Shown here piece after piece: positions 46,918-56,901 of a DNA stretch of 64,000 nt. Source of the stretch: Campylobacter lari subsp. concheus (GTDB lineage: Bacteria; Campylobacterota; Campylobacteria; Campylobacterales; Campylobacteraceae); contig NZ_CP043426.1 of the NCBI RefSeq assembly GCF_008245025.1, positions 186,001 through 250,000 of the forward strand, in the 5' to 3' direction. A model generated the notes under the pieces. The model was not told the origin of the DNA and did no database searches. It was given only the letters and a program-made list of their open reading frames with translations. Positions within the stretch are counted from its first letter, which is position 1, and each line of letters begins with the position of its first letter. The translations under genes and the position numbers were made by a program.

Positions 46918-47975
46918 TATCTTAACTTTATACTAATTAATGCAATGATATTTGCAAGTAAGGCTATCATCCAAAAACGCACGATAATTTTATTTTCTAC
47001 CCAGCCTATTTTTTCAAAATGATGATGAATAGGTGCCATTTTAAATACTCTTTTGTTAAAAATTTTAAAACTTCCGACTTGTAAAATCACTGAAATAGTT
47101 TCTAAAACAAATACAAAACCTATAAGCAAAAGTAAAATTTCATTTTTACTTACTATACCAAGATAACCCAAAAATGCCCCTATGCTTAAACTCCCGCTAT
47201 CTCCCATAAAAACTTGCGCAGGATAGCAGTTATACCACAAAAATCCCATAAGCGCACCAACTAAAGCTGCGCTTAATACCACAAGTTCTCCTAGACCTTG
47301 AATTTTAGGTAAAAATAAATAAGAACTATAAATAGCATTTCCACTTAAATACAAAAAAGCACCAAGGCTTAAAAGAGAAAATATAGAAGGCACGGTTGCA
47401 AGTCCATCAAGTCCATCGGTTAAATTCACAGCATTAGAGCTTGATACAATGACTAAAATCCATAAAAACAACATAAACATACCACCATCAAATATAGCAT
47501 GTTTGTAAAAAGGTAAATAAAATTCAGTATTTATGTTAAATAAATATAATAATCCAACACAGATAAAAGCAGCGCTAAATTGCCCTAGAAGCTTCATTTT
47601 TGGGCTTAGTCCTGCATGATTGTCTTTTTTTAAAATTTTACCCAAATCATCTACTAAGCCTATAGTGCAAAATAGTACTAAACATAATAATCCAACAATT
47701 ACAAAACTATTATTTAAATCAGCGCTTAAAACACTTGCTATGATAGTAGCAAAGATAAAAACAAGTCCACCCATAGTAGGGGTGTGAGATTTAGCTTGGT
47801 GTGATTGTGGAGCGTATTCATAAATAGGTTGATTTGCTTTTTTATTTTGAGCCCATTTGATAAATTTTGGCATTAAATACAAACTCAAAAATAAAGCGAT
47901 AAAAAATGCAAAACCAGCACGCACGCTAATATAAGAAAAAAACATATAATTTGTATATTCTGTAAGATAAAGCAA
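46917..47975 (-). CDS. mraY: Phospho-MurNAc-pentapeptide translocase MraY
   Basis: Makes lipid I in the inner membrane. 352 residues, ten membrane helices. Motifs: [11 protein letters not shown] near 127, [23 protein letters not shown], and the HHHFE box ([12 protein letters not shown]). The start is set at a TTG at 47975 (AAGG 9 bases upstream; [18 protein letters not shown]). The open frame runs on to 48098, but that would overlap gpmI and add a non-homologous hydrophobic leader. Confidence 0.94.
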   Translation of the reverse strand: MLYLTEYTNYMFFSYISVRAGFAFFIALFLSLYLMPKFIKWAQNKKANQPIYEYAPQSHQAKSHTPTMGGLVFIFATIIASVLSADLNNSFVIVGLLCLVLFCTIGLVDDLGKILKKDNHAGLSPKMKLLGQFSAAFICVGLLYLFNINTEFYLPFYKHAIFDGGMFMLFLWILVIVSSSNAVNLTDGLDGLATVPSIFSLLSLGAFLYLSGNAIYSSYLFLPKIQGLGELVVLSAALVGALMGFLWYNCYPAQVFMGDSGSLSIGAFLGYLGIVSKNEILLLLIGFVFVLETISVILQVGSFKIFNKRVFKMAPIHHHFEKIGWVENKIIVRFWMIALLANIIALISIKLR

Positions 47976-48053
47976 AATTTTAACCTTGTATTTGTTTTTT
48001 AAAAGCATAATTTTAGTAAAATCACATAAATAAATTATAAAAAAGAGTAAAAA

Positions 48054-49532
48054 ATGAGTCAAAAATGTATTTTGATCATCACAGATGGTATAGGACATAA
48101 TACAAATTCAAACTATAATGCTTTTTTTCATGCTAAAAAGCCAACTTATGATAAGCTTTTTGAAAATACCTCTAATGTTTTAATAAAAACAAGTGGTTTG
48201 GCAGTTGGTCTGCCTGAAGGTCAAATGGGTAATAGTGAAGTGGGGCATATGTGTATAGGTAGTGGACGCATAATATATCAAAATTTAGTCAAGATAAATA
48301 AAGCCATAGAAAATGATGCTTTAAAAGATAATAAGGCTTTAAAAGATTTATTGCAAAAATGCAAAAGAGTGCATATTGTAGGGCTTTATAGTGATGGTGG
48401 GGTGCATTCTATGCATACACATTTTGATGCGCTTTTAAAAATTTGTAAGCAAGAAAATAAAGAAGTTTTTGCGCATGCAATTAGCGATGGTAGAGATTGT
48501 CCCCCAAATTCAGGTTTAGAATTTATAAAATCTTTACAGGAATTTTGCGAAAAAGAAGGGGTTAATTTTGCTTCTTTATCGGGAAGATTTTATGCTATGG
48601 ATAGAGATAAGCGCTATGATAGAGTTAAATCTTATTATGATGCTTTATTTGCTAAGGCACCAAAGTGTGATGATTTTGTGCAATTTATACAAAAAAATTA
48701 TGATGAAAATATCGCAGATGAGTTTTTAACCCCAGTCATTAGTCAAAACTTTGATGGGATTAAGGCTGAAGATGGTGTGATTTTTATCAATTTTAGAAAT
48801 GATAGAATGCGTCAATTGGTTGCTTCTTTAACGCAAGAAAGTTTTAATGAATTTCCAAAAGAAGTACTTGTAAAAAATGCTATTACTATGAGTTTGTATG
48901 ATGAGAGTTTTAAACTACCTGTGATGTTTGAAAAAGAAGAATTAAATAATACCTTAGCTTCTGTGATAGCTAATGCAAATTTAAGCCAACTTCATACAGC
49001 TGAAACAGAAAAATATGCTCATGTAACCTTTTTCTTTAATGGGGGAAAAGAAGAGTTAGAGTGTAATGAAACAAGAGTTTTAATCCCAAGTCCTAAGGTA
49101 AAAACATATGATGAAAAACCTCAAATGAGCGCTAAAGAAGTTGCAGATGAGGTGATTAAGGGTATAGAAAATGGTATAGATTTTATCGTAGTTAATTTTG
49201 CAAATGGTGATATGGTAGGACATACGGGTGATTTTGAAGCTGCAATTAGTGCGGTTGAATGTGTGGATGAATGTTTGGGTAAGGTTATTGCTAAAGCAAG
49301 AGAGCATGGTTATGCTTTCATTATTACTTCAGATCATGGAAATTGTGAAGCAATGAGGGATGAAAATGAAAATATGCTCACTAATCACACAACCTTTGAT
49401 GTTTTTGCCTTTGTGGAAGCTAAAGGAGTAGAAAAGCTTAAAGAAGGCATGGGACTTAGTAATATAGCACCAAGCGTGCTTAAAATTTTAAACTTACCTA
49501 TTCCAAAAGAAATGGATGAGGCTTTATTTTAA
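48054..49532 (+). CDS. gpmI: 2,3-bisphosphoglycerate-independent phosphoglycerate mutase
   Basis: Interconverts 3- and 2-phosphoglycerate. 492 residues, alkaline-phosphatase superfamily with two Mn ions. Asp11 in LIITDGIG, catalytic Ser61 in [22 protein letters not shown], and the C-terminal metal set in [12 protein letters not shown] and TSDHGNCE. Divergent from mraY and followed by fabG. Confidence 0.96.
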   Translation: MSQKCILIITDGIGHNTNSNYNAFFHAKKPTYDKLFENTSNVLIKTSGLAVGLPEGQMGNSEVGHMCIGSGRIIYQNLVKINKAIENDALKDNKALKDLLQKCKRVHIVGLYSDGGVHSMHTHFDALLKICKQENKEVFAHAISDGRDCPPNSGLEFIKSLQEFCEKEGVNFASLSGRFYAMDRDKRYDRVKSYYDALFAKAPKCDDFVQFIQKNYDENIADEFLTPVISQNFDGIKAEDGVIFINFRNDRMRQLVASLTQESFNEFPKEVLVKNAITMSLYDESFKLPVMFEKEELNNTLASVIANANLSQLHTAETEKYAHVTFFFNGGKEELECNETRVLIPSPKVKTYDEKPQMSAKEVADEVIKGIENGIDFIVVNFANGDMVGHTGDFEAAISAVECVDECLGKVIAKAREHGYAFIITSDHGNCEAMRDENENMLTNHTTFDVFAFVEAKGVEKLKEGMGLSNIAPSVLKILNLPIPKEMDEALF

Positions 49533-49546
49533 TTTAAAGGAGAACA

Positions 49547-50290
49547 ATGAAATTTAGTGGAAAAAATGTTTTAATAACAGGTGCAAGTAAAGGTATAGGT
49601 GCAGCGATAGCTAAAGAATTAGCAAGCTATGGTTTGAAAGTTTGGATTAATTATAGAAGTAAACCTGAGCTTGCTGATACGTTAAAAGAAGAGATAGAAA
49701 AAAGTGGTGGCACTGCAGCTGTGATTAAATTTGATGCAAGTGTTGAAGAAGAATTTACAAGCGCTATTGCAACTATAGTAGAAAGTGATGGTGAACTTAG
49801 TTATTTAGTTAATAATGCGGGTATTACAAATGATAAATTAGCACTTAGAATGAGCATGGATGATTTTTCTTCAGTGATTAATGCTAATTTAAATTCAAGC
49901 TTTTTAGGTTGTAGAGAGGCATTAAAAACTATGAGTAAAAAGCGTTTTGGCGCGGTTGTTAATATTGCCTCTATAGTTGGAGAGATGGGAAATGCAGGCC
50001 AAACTAATTATAGTGCTAGTAAAGGTGGTATGATAGCACTAACAAAATCTTTTGCTAAAGAAGGCGCAGCAAGAAATATAAGATATAACTGCATTACCCC
50101 AGGTTTTATAAAAAGTGATATGACTGAAGTCTTAAGTGATGAAATAAAACAAAATTATATTAACAATATCCCTTTAAAGCGTTTTGCAGATGCAAGCGAG
50201 GTAGCTCAAGCTGTGGCGTTTTTATTAAGCGATCATTCTTCTTATATCACAGGGGAAATTTTAAAAGTTAACGGTGGGCTTTATATGTAA
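49547..50290 (+). CDS. fabG: 3-oxoacyl-ACP reductase FabG
   Basis: NADPH-dependent reduction in fatty-acid synthesis. 247 residues. Cofactor loop TGASKGIGAAIAKEL, NNAGITND, catalytic Ser-Tyr-Lys in NIASIVG and YSASKGG, and the C-terminal GEILKVNGGLYM. GGAG upstream of the ATG. Ends at a strong shared terminator. Confidence 0.96.
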   Translation: MKFSGKNVLITGASKGIGAAIAKELASYGLKVWINYRSKPELADTLKEEIEKSGGTAAVIKFDASVEEEFTSAIATIVESDGELSYLVNNAGITNDKLALRMSMDDFSSVINANLNSSFLGCREALKTMSKKRFGAVVNIASIVGEMGNAGQTNYSASKGGMIALTKSFAKEGAARNIRYNCITPGFIKSDMTEVLSDEIKQNYINNIPLKRFADASEVAQAVAFLLSDHSSYITGEILKVNGGLYM

Positions 50291-50314
50291 AAGCAAGGTT
50301 TTTTAACCTTGCTT
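50291..50314. terminator. fabG/acpS shared terminator
   Basis: AAGCAAGGTT, TTTT loop, AACCTTGCTT: ten perfect pairs. The right arm and loop also encode the last codons of acpS on the minus strand (stop at 50303-50305). Serves two convergent units. Confidence 0.85.
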
Positions 50315-50659
50315 GGTTTCTATAGCCACTACTGCTATAGCAAAACCCCCATCATGTGCTACGCTTACACTTGCTGATTTTATATTAAATTCTTGCATGA
50401 CTTTTTGAGAAAAACTAATATGTGGAGCATTTTTATCATCTTTAGAGATGATGATGTCAAAAAAAGAACATTCTTTAGAAATTCCAACCCCCAAAGCCTT
50501 AGAAGCAGCTTCCTTAATAGCCCAAAATCCGGCTAGAGTGTTGGTATTTTTTATATAACTTTGCTCTTGCTTGGATAAAAATTTATCCAAGAAAAGCGTT
50601 TTGTGTCTTTTGTAAATTTTTTCTATGCGAGAGCATACGACTATGTCACAGCCTATCAT
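50303..50659 (-). CDS. acpS: Holo-ACP synthase
   Basis: Transfers phosphopantetheine to acyl carrier protein. 118 residues. Mg ligands in IGCDIV (Asp5) and [13 protein letters not shown] (Glu). Start shares one base with the fliL stop. The last codons lie inside a terminator hairpin. Confidence 0.93.
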   Translation of the reverse strand: MIGCDIVVCSRIEKIYKRHKTLFLDKFLSKQEQSYIKNTNTLAGFWAIKEAASKALGVGISKECSFFDIIISKDDKNAPHISFSQKVMQEFNIKSASVSVAHDGGFAIAVVAIETKQG

Positions 50660-51204
50660 TAAGATACTACAAAGTCAGTAAAATAAATATTTTTGATAAA
50701 ACCGTCAGTTAAAACCTCATTGATTTTACCGGTTAATTCATCTTTCAATCTTTCTTTGCCCTTTGTGGTGCTTACTTCTTCAAAGGTTTTTGAGGTTAAA
50801 GTTCTAATGATAATATCCCTAATAATAGCAACCTTTTTATCAAGTTCAGGGGTTAGGGTTTCAACATTTTGTTCAAGTTGAATTGTGCATTTTACATATC
50901 TTGATCCACCATCGCTTAATAAATTTAGTGTAAAAGGTGCTAAAGGATACATCACTCCAATATTTGCATAATCACTCCCTCTGGCTGCTACTGCATTTGT
51001 TTTTTTAGGGGTTTGTGCAACTTGTGCGCTTTCTTCAGCTTGTGGAGTAGGATTTTCATCAGAACCACCGCTAAACATTAAATAAGCAATCGCTCCTACA
51101 ATCACAAGTAAAAATACAAATAAAAATACAACGATAATAATTACTAAAGTATTGCCACCTTTTTTCTTTGATTCGCCTTGTTCATCCATCATATCATCAG
51201 CCAT
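50659..51204 (-). CDS. fliL: Flagellar basal-body protein FliL
   Basis: Stator-associated protein at the base of the flagellum. 181 residues: short cytoplasmic end, one membrane helix (about 19-45, [20 protein letters not shown]), a Pro/Glu/Ala linker, and the periplasmic FliL domain (from about 80, [20 protein letters not shown]). Placed upstream of acpS as in C. jejuni. Confidence 0.93.
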   Translation of the reverse strand: MADDMMDEQGESKKKGGNTLVIIIVVFLFVFLLVIVGAIAYLMFSGGSDENPTPQAEESAQVAQTPKKTNAVAARGSDYANIGVMYPLAPFTLNLLSDGGSRYVKCTIQLEQNVETLTPELDKKVAIIRDIIIRTLTSKTFEEVSTTKGKERLKDELTGKINEVLTDGFIKNIYFTDFVVS

Positions 51205-51268
51205 ATTTTTCCTTTTATAAAATTTAAAGTGTTATTGTATCAAAAATTACAATTTTTTTAAATTATGA

Positions 51269-51907
51269 TTATTTAATCTTTTGTAAATGTCGATAAACAC
51301 TAGGCTCAGAAATACCTAAAAGTTCAGCAACCTTAGGAATAACACCTTTTACATTAAACACACCTTTTTCATATAAACTAGCTATCATTTTTTGTTTTTC
51401 TTTTGGTTTTAAGCTTTTATTTTTAAAACTTTCTATATCCATACCAGAAATATCTTCGACAATTTCTTCTAAATCAAGTTTAATATATTCTTTATTTTCT
51501 TGCTCAGGGTTTTCATAAGCATTATCATAAATATTTCCAAGATTTAAAATTTCATCAGAGATTTTTTTAAATGCTGAAGTATCATGATTAATACAAAGCA
51601 AACCTTCGAGTTTTTCATCTTTTTTAATAAAAAAAGTAGAGCCTAACATTGCTTGTGAGCTTTTAGCTGAAGTTTTATAATGTGTTATGTAATCACGCTC
51701 TAAATAGATTTTATTTTTAATCATTTCAATGGCAAAACCAGTTAGAGGTGAGTTTATAGTTCTTTTACTAATATGGTTATTAGCAATTTCTGCTATATTA
51801 GCTCCATCTTCGCTTACATCGTGCAAGACTATTTCATAATTTCTACCCAAGGCTTCTGCAAGAAATTTAACTAATTTAATATAATAAGTTCTTGTTTCCT
51901 TATCCAT
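51269..51907 (-). CDS. YheO/PAS-type HTH regulator (paralogue A)
   Basis: 212 residues from the ATG at 51907 (GGAG 8 bases upstream); the open frame extends to 51979 without a site. N-terminal YheO-like PAS domain (LAEALGRNYEIVLHDV, ANNHISKRTINSPLTGFA) and a C-terminal DauR-type helix-turn-helix (FNVKGVIPKVAELLGISEPSVYRHL). Paralogue B at 56902 shares both domains. It is divergent from katA across a 243-base AT-rich gap with several palindromes. In C. jejuni, Cj1387c of this family affects flagellar interactions and the neighbouring ridA-like gene, as recalled. Confidence 0.87.
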   Translation of the reverse strand: MDKETRTYYIKLVKFLAEALGRNYEIVLHDVSEDGANIAEIANNHISKRTINSPLTGFAIEMIKNKIYLERDYITHYKTSAKSSQAMLGSTFFIKKDEKLEGLLCINHDTSAFKKISDEILNLGNIYDNAYENPEQENKEYIKLDLEEIVEDISGMDIESFKNKSLKPKEKQKMIASLYEKGVFNVKGVIPKVAELLGISEPSVYRHLQKIK

Positions 51908-51948
51908 AAGCTCTCCTTTTTTATTAATTTTGTAGTAAAAATATTTAA

Positions 51949-51964
51949 AATAAGAATTCTTATT
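51949..51964. promoter_or_regulatory. AATAAGAATTCTTATT palindrome upstream of YheO-A
   Basis: Perfect 16-base palindrome 42 bases before the regulator gene start. The half site AATAAGAAT recurs at about 52033-52041. Candidate operator for the regulator or for Fur/PerR. Confidence 0.5.
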
Positions 51965-52057
51965 CTTATTTTTTAACAATTTTATTACAAAATAAAAATA
52001 TTTATGCTTAAAAAAAGATTATTTTTTTAAAAATAAGAATTTTATAATCATTTTTTA

Positions 52058-52076
52058 AATAATGATAATTTTTATC
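52058..52076 (+). promoter_or_regulatory. Fur-box-like site upstream of katA
   Basis: AATAATGATAATTTTTATC matches GATAATGATAATCATTATC at 16 of 19 positions. It lies 29 bases upstream of the katA -10. Iron control of katA is reported in C. jejuni. Confidence 0.5.
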
Positions 52077-52104
52077 GTTTAATTTTATTTTAATAAAATA
52101 GGAA

Positions 52105-52136
52105 TATAATTTATCAAATAATAAAAATTATTATTT
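52105..52136 (+). promoter_or_regulatory. katA -10 element and PerR-like repeat
   Basis: TATAAT at 52105-52110, then a perfect 9-base inverted repeat AAATAATAA-AAA-TTATTATTT at 52116-52136 covering the expected transcription start. Its form resembles PerR sites (TTATAATnATTATAA). PerR repression of katA is established in C. jejuni. Confidence 0.55.
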
Positions 52137-52150
52137 AAAAAGGAGACACA

Positions 52151-53575
52151 ATGAAAAAACTAACAAATGATTTTGGAAATATCATAGCCGATAATCAAAA
52201 TTCACTAAGTGCAGGCGCTAAAGGTCCGCTTTTAATGCAAGATTATATTTTGCTTGAAAAACTTGCTCATCAAAATAGAGAAAGAATTCCAGAAAGAACA
52301 GTACATGCAAAAGGAAGTGGTGCTTATGGAGAACTTAGAATTACTAAAGATATTTCTCAATACACTAAAGCAAAAGTTTTACAGCTTGGAGAAAATACAC
52401 CTTTATTTATAAGATTTTCAACAGTTGCAGGTGAAGCAGGGGCAGCAGATGCAGAAAGAGATGTAAGAGGTTTTGCGATTAAATTTTATACTAAAGAAGG
52501 AAATTGGGATTTAGTAGGCAATAATACTCCAACATTTTTTATAAGAGATGCGTATAAATTTCCTGATTTTATCCATACTCAAAAAAGAGATCCAAGAACT
52601 CATTTAAGAAGTAATAATGCTGCATGGGATTTTTGGAGTCTTTGTCCTGAAAGCTTACATCAAGTTACTATTTTAATGAGCGATAGGGGAATTCCTGCAA
52701 GTTATCGTCATATGCATGGTTTTGGAAGTCATACTTATAGTTTGATTAATGATAAAAATGAAAGATTTTGGGTGAAATTTCATTTTAAAACCAAGCAAGG
52801 TATTAAAAATTTAACCAATGAAGAAGCGGCGAATTTAATAGCAAATGATAGAGAAAGCCATCAAAGAGATTTATATGAGGCTATTGAAAAAGGAGATTTT
52901 CCAAAATGGACTTTCCAAATTCAAGTTTTAAAAGAAGATGAAGTAGAAAAACTAGGTTTTAATCCTTTTGATTTAACTAAAGTTTGGCCACATAGTATTG
53001 TGCCTTTAATAGAAGTAGGTGAGTTGGTGCTTAATAAAAATGTGCAAAATTACTTTAATGAAGTAGAACAAGCTGCATTTAGTCCAAGCAATATCGTTCC
53101 TGGTATTGGTTTTAGTCCTGATAAAATGTTGCAAGCTAGAATCTTTTCTTATCCTGATGCACACAGATACCGCATAGGGACAAATTATCATTTATTGCCA
53201 GTTAATCGCGCAAAAAGCGAAGTAAATACTTATAATGTAGCAGGAGCTATGAATTTTGACACTTATAAAAATGGCGCAGCTTATTATGAGCCAAATAGTT
53301 ATGATGATAGTCCAAAAGAAGATAAAAGCTATCTCGAGCCTGACTTAGCACTTGAAGGTAGTGCGCAAAGATATGCTCCACTTGATGATGATTTTTATAC
53401 TCAACCAAAAGCCTTGTTTGATATAATGAACCAAGATCAAAAAGAGCAATTATTTAAAAATATAGCAGCTTCTATGAGCGGGGTTGATGAAAAAATTATT
53501 GTTAGAGCATTAAGTCATTTTGAAAAAATTTCAAGTGAATATGCAAATGGTGTTAAAAAAACTTTGAAAATGTAA
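52151..53575 (+). CDS. katA: Monofunctional haem catalase
   Basis: Breaks down hydrogen peroxide. 474 residues, small-subunit clade. Catalytic His52 in [12 protein letters not shown], Asn in [11 protein letters not shown] (124/125), haem-Tyr segment [21 protein letters not shown] upstream. Followed by an ankyrin protein known in C. jejuni to help haem loading. Confidence 0.97.
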   Translation: MKKLTNDFGNIIADNQNSLSAGAKGPLLMQDYILLEKLAHQNRERIPERTVHAKGSGAYGELRITKDISQYTKAKVLQLGENTPLFIRFSTVAGEAGAADAERDVRGFAIKFYTKEGNWDLVGNNTPTFFIRDAYKFPDFIHTQKRDPRTHLRSNNAAWDFWSLCPESLHQVTILMSDRGIPASYRHMHGFGSHTYSLINDKNERFWVKFHFKTKQGIKNLTNEEAANLIANDRESHQRDLYEAIEKGDFPKWTFQIQVLKEDEVEKLGFNPFDLTKVWPHSIVPLIEVGELVLNKNVQNYFNEVEQAAFSPSNIVPGIGFSPDKMLQARIFSYPDAHRYRIGTNYHLLPVNRAKSEVNTYNVAGAMNFDTYKNGAAYYEPNSYDDSPKEDKSYLEPDLALEGSAQRYAPLDDDFYTQPKALFDIMNQDQKEQLFKNIAASMSGVDEKIIVRALSHFEKISSEYANGVKKTLKM

Positions 53576-53582
53576 TTTTTAC

Positions 53583-53603
53583 TTGCCACTTTAAAAGTGG
53601 CAA
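53583..53603. terminator. Hairpin between katA and ankyrin gene
   Basis: TTGCCACTTT and AAAGTGGCAA around one A, ten possible pairs. No T-run follows on the plus strand, so it may only reduce read-through or protect the katA mRNA end. Confidence 0.6.
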
Positions 53604-53627
53604 ACTAAAGATTATAAAAGGAAAAAT

Positions 53628-54098
53628 ATGTTTAGTAATGAAGAAGAAAAAAGAATTCAAGAGCTTTGTACTATGGCTTTTGATTATGCAAGAAAAAATG
53701 ATTTACAAAATTTAAAGATTATGATAGAAGCGGGTTTGAGTGTGAATTTAAAAAATCATAAAGGCGATAGTCTTTTAATGCTTGCAAGTTATCATAATGC
53801 TTATGAATGTGCTAAGTTTTTACTAGAAAATAATGCTAGGGTAGATGAGAAAAATGATAGAGGACAAACTCCATTAGCAGGGGTGTGTTTTAAAGGATAT
53901 TTGCCTATGTGTAAGCTTTTAGTAGAACATGGAGCAAATATTGATGAAAACAACGGTCTTGGTATGACACCTTTTACTTTTGCACTAATGTTTGGGCATA
54001 GAGATATAGTAGAATTTTTAACAAAGCATTCTAAAAAAAGTTTTCTTAAAAAAATAGCTTTTGGTGTGTTAAAAATTTTTAAAAGAAAGAAAAGTTAA
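53628..54098 (+). CDS. Ankyrin-repeat protein, catalase partner (Cj1386-like)
   Basis: 156 residues with about three ankyrin repeats between 30 and 130 (KGDSLLMLASYHNAYECAKF, RGQTPLAGVCFKGYLPMCKL, LGMTPFTFALMFGHRDIVEF) and a basic, amphipathic C-terminus. Directly after katA; in C. jejuni the equivalent protein binds haem and is needed for full KatA activity, as reported. Role here inferred from position and type. Confidence 0.88.
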   Translation: MFSNEEEKRIQELCTMAFDYARKNDLQNLKIMIEAGLSVNLKNHKGDSLLMLASYHNAYECAKFLLENNARVDEKNDRGQTPLAGVCFKGYLPMCKLLVEHGANIDENNGLGMTPFTFALMFGHRDIVEFLTKHSKKSFLKKIAFGVLKIFKRKKS

Positions 54099-54158
54099 AC
54101 TCTTTGAAAAAATAAAAATTATAAAATTATCCTTTTATTTGTAAACAGAAGGATAAAT

Positions 54159-55562
54159 ATGTCACAAAAAGTAGAAAAATTATGGGGTGGACGTTTTGAT
54201 TTACCTACAAATAAATTAGTTGAAGAATACACCGCTTCATTATTAGTTGAGCCAAGACTTGCTCCTTTTGATATACAAGGAAGTATAATTCATTGCACTA
54301 TGCTTGCAAAACAAAGCATTATAAAAGAAGATGAAGCAAAAATTATCATCAAGGGTTTAGAACAAGTTAGAGAAGAAATTCAAAATGGAACCTTTGTTTT
54401 TGATATAGCTGATGAGGATATTCATATGGCTGTGGAAAAAAGAATGACACAAATTGTAGGTCCAGTAGGCGGAAAGCTTCACACTGCAAGAAGTAGAAAT
54501 GACCAAACTACGCTTGATTCAAAAATGCATATGAGAGCAGTTATTAAAGAAATTTTAAATCAAATTATTGCTTTACAAGAAGAAATTATCCATCAAGCTC
54601 AAAAAAATATCAAAGCTATTATGCCAGGCTATACACATTTACAAACCGGTCAACCGGTACTTTTTTCACATTGGATTATGGCGTATTTTTGGATGTTAAG
54701 TAGGGATTATTCTCGTTTTGAAGATTTATATAAAAGAATGGATGAGTGTCCTTTAGGAGCAGCTGCGCTTGGTGGAACCACATTTAATATAGACAGACAT
54801 TTTTGCTCCAAAGAATTAGGTTTTGTAAAACCAACAGAAAATAGTATTGATAGTGTTAGTGATAGAGATCATATGGTTGAATTTACTTCTGTGGCCGCAA
54901 TGTGCTTTATGCACCTTAGTCGTTTTTGTGAAGAGCTTATACTTTTTTCAAGTCAAGATTTTAAATTTATAGAATTAAGTGATGATTTTTGTACCGGTTC
55001 AAGCATAATGCCTCAAAAGAAAAATCCTGATGTAGCTGAAAAAATGCGTGGTAAAACAGGTAGAATGTATGGTAATGTTATGGCGATGCTAACTATTATG
55101 AAAGGTATTCCACTAGCTTATAATACTGACATGAGTGAAGATAAGGCTCAAGTTTATGATTCTATGGATACTTTAATGGCAAGTTTGAAAATCATAACTC
55201 CTATGATAGAAAAAATGCAAGTAAATGCTAATAATACAAAAGCAGCTGCTGCAAAAGGCTTTTCAAATGCCACAGATATGGCTGATTATTTAGTAAGAAA
55301 AAATATACCATTTAGAGAAGCTCATAGCATAGTTGGTGGTGCTGTGAATTATTGTATTAAACATGGAAAAATGCTTGAAGAACTTAGTATGGAGGAATTT
55401 CATCAATTTAATGAAAATATCCAAGAAGATATTTATGAAGCAATTGCTTTAGAAACTTGTATAGACGCAAGAGTATCTTATGGTGGCACAGGAACTAAAG
55501 TAGTATTAGAGCAAATTAAACACGCAAAAGAGCTTTTGGATCGATATAAGGCACAAGATTAA
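54159..55562 (+). CDS. argH: Argininosuccinate lyase
   Basis: Splits argininosuccinate into arginine and fumarate. 467 residues, full length. KLWGGRF at the N-terminus, TARSRNDQ near 109, GYTHLQTGQP (catalytic His), and the superfamily signature GSSIMPQKKNPD near 282. The stop overlaps the Dcu transporter start (TAATG), so a fumarate-producing enzyme is coupled to a C4-dicarboxylate carrier. Confidence 0.95.
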   Translation: MSQKVEKLWGGRFDLPTNKLVEEYTASLLVEPRLAPFDIQGSIIHCTMLAKQSIIKEDEAKIIIKGLEQVREEIQNGTFVFDIADEDIHMAVEKRMTQIVGPVGGKLHTARSRNDQTTLDSKMHMRAVIKEILNQIIALQEEIIHQAQKNIKAIMPGYTHLQTGQPVLFSHWIMAYFWMLSRDYSRFEDLYKRMDECPLGAAALGGTTFNIDRHFCSKELGFVKPTENSIDSVSDRDHMVEFTSVAAMCFMHLSRFCEELILFSSQDFKFIELSDDFCTGSSIMPQKKNPDVAEKMRGKTGRMYGNVMAMLTIMKGIPLAYNTDMSEDKAQVYDSMDTLMASLKIITPMIEKMQVNANNTKAAAAKGFSNATDMADYLVRKNIPFREAHSIVGGAVNYCIKHGKMLEELSMEEFHQFNENIQEDIYEAIALETCIDARVSYGGTGTKVVLEQIKHAKELLDRYKAQD

Positions 55563-56893
55563 TGGATGTTATTTTTATATTAGAATTTTTCATTATTTTT
55601 TCTATGATAGCCATAGGTGGTAGATATGGCGGTATAGGACTTGGGGTTGCAGGTGGGCTTGGTATGTGTATTTTAGTTTTGGTCTTTGGTATGCAACCAG
55701 CTTCACTTCCTGTGAGTGTTGTGTTTATTATACTTGCTGTGATTACTTGTGTGAGTGTTTTGCAAAGTGCAGGCGGACTTGATTTGCTAGTAAAAATAGC
55801 AGAAAAAATTCTAAAGAAAAAACCTCAAGCTATTGTTTTTATGGGACCTTTGATTAGCTCTGCTTTTACGATTTTTTGCGGTACTACTTATGTAGCTTTT
55901 TCTATTTATCCAGTGATTGCTGAAGTGGCAGCTGATGCTAAAATTCGTCCCGAAAGAGCGCTTTCAGTTTCAGTTGTAGCAGCAGGTATTGGTGTTATAG
56001 CTTCACCTATGAGTGCAGCTACTGCTGCTATGGTGGCTGTTTTAGCTTTTAGCGGTACAACGATAGTACAAATTTTAATAGTAAGTTTGCCAGCCTTTTT
56101 TATAGGTGTGTTTCTTGCTTGTTTGAGTGTTTTAAAAAGAGGAAAAGAGCTTGAGCAAGATGAGGAATTTCAAAAAAGAGTAAGAGCGGGAGAATATCAT
56201 TTTTTAAGTGAAGATTTACAAAATAAAGATAGTGAGCATGATCCTATGGCTAAAAGATCTTTATATATTTTTGCTTTAGGGATTTTAACTATTATTTTCT
56301 TTGGTACTTTTACAAATTTATTACCTCATTATGAGTTTGCAAATGGTAAAATAGAAAGACTTTCCACTCCAAATTTAATCCAAATGATCATGCTTGCAAC
56401 AGCTTGTTTGATTATGCTTTTTGCTAAAGTTCCTGCCAATAAGCTTGGTGAAGCTTCGGTATTTAGATCAGGACTTATAGGAGTTGTAGGGGTTTTTGGT
56501 ATAGCTTGGATGACAGGAACATTTTTTGAAACTTATAAGCCTTTATTTAGTGATTCTTTATCGCATATTGTAGAGGATTATCCGTATTTATTTGGGGTGG
56601 CTTTATTTGCCTTTTCTATGGTGATTTTTTCTCCTTCAGCAACAGTAGCTGCTTTGATGCCTTTGGGTGTGAGTTTGGGAATTCCTCCTCAAATTCTTAT
56701 TGTGCTTTATCCTTGTGTGAGCGGAGATTTTATAGTGCCAGGAGCTAATCAAATAGCATGTGTGGCTTTTGATAGAACAGGTACAACAAAAATAGGTAAA
56801 TTTGTGATCAATCACTCTTATTTAAGACCAGGTTTTGTTTTGATTGTTAGTGCAACTATTGCAGGTTATTTTATCTCTAAGCTTGTATTTTAG
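55562..56893 (+). CDS. DcuA/DcuB-family C4-dicarboxylate transporter
   Basis: 443 residues, 10 or more membrane helices. Family stretches: IAIGGRYGGIGLGVAGGLG, GPLISSAFTIFCGTTYVAFS, GIGVIASPMSAATAAM, and PGANQIACVAFDRTGTTKIGKFVINHSY. Exchanges aspartate, fumarate, malate or succinate in relatives. DcuA and DcuB cannot be told apart safely here. Coupled to argH. Confidence 0.9.
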   Translation: MDVIFILEFFIIFSMIAIGGRYGGIGLGVAGGLGMCILVLVFGMQPASLPVSVVFIILAVITCVSVLQSAGGLDLLVKIAEKILKKKPQAIVFMGPLISSAFTIFCGTTYVAFSIYPVIAEVAADAKIRPERALSVSVVAAGIGVIASPMSAATAAMVAVLAFSGTTIVQILIVSLPAFFIGVFLACLSVLKRGKELEQDEEFQKRVRAGEYHFLSEDLQNKDSEHDPMAKRSLYIFALGILTIIFFGTFTNLLPHYEFANGKIERLSTPNLIQMIMLATACLIMLFAKVPANKLGEASVFRSGLIGVVGVFGIAWMTGTFFETYKPLFSDSLSHIVEDYPYLFGVALFAFSMVIFSPSATVAALMPLGVSLGIPPQILIVLYPCVSGDFIVPGANQIACVAFDRTGTTKIGKFVINHSYLRPGFVLIVSATIAGYFISKLVF

Positions 56894-56901
56894 CTTAAAG
56901 A

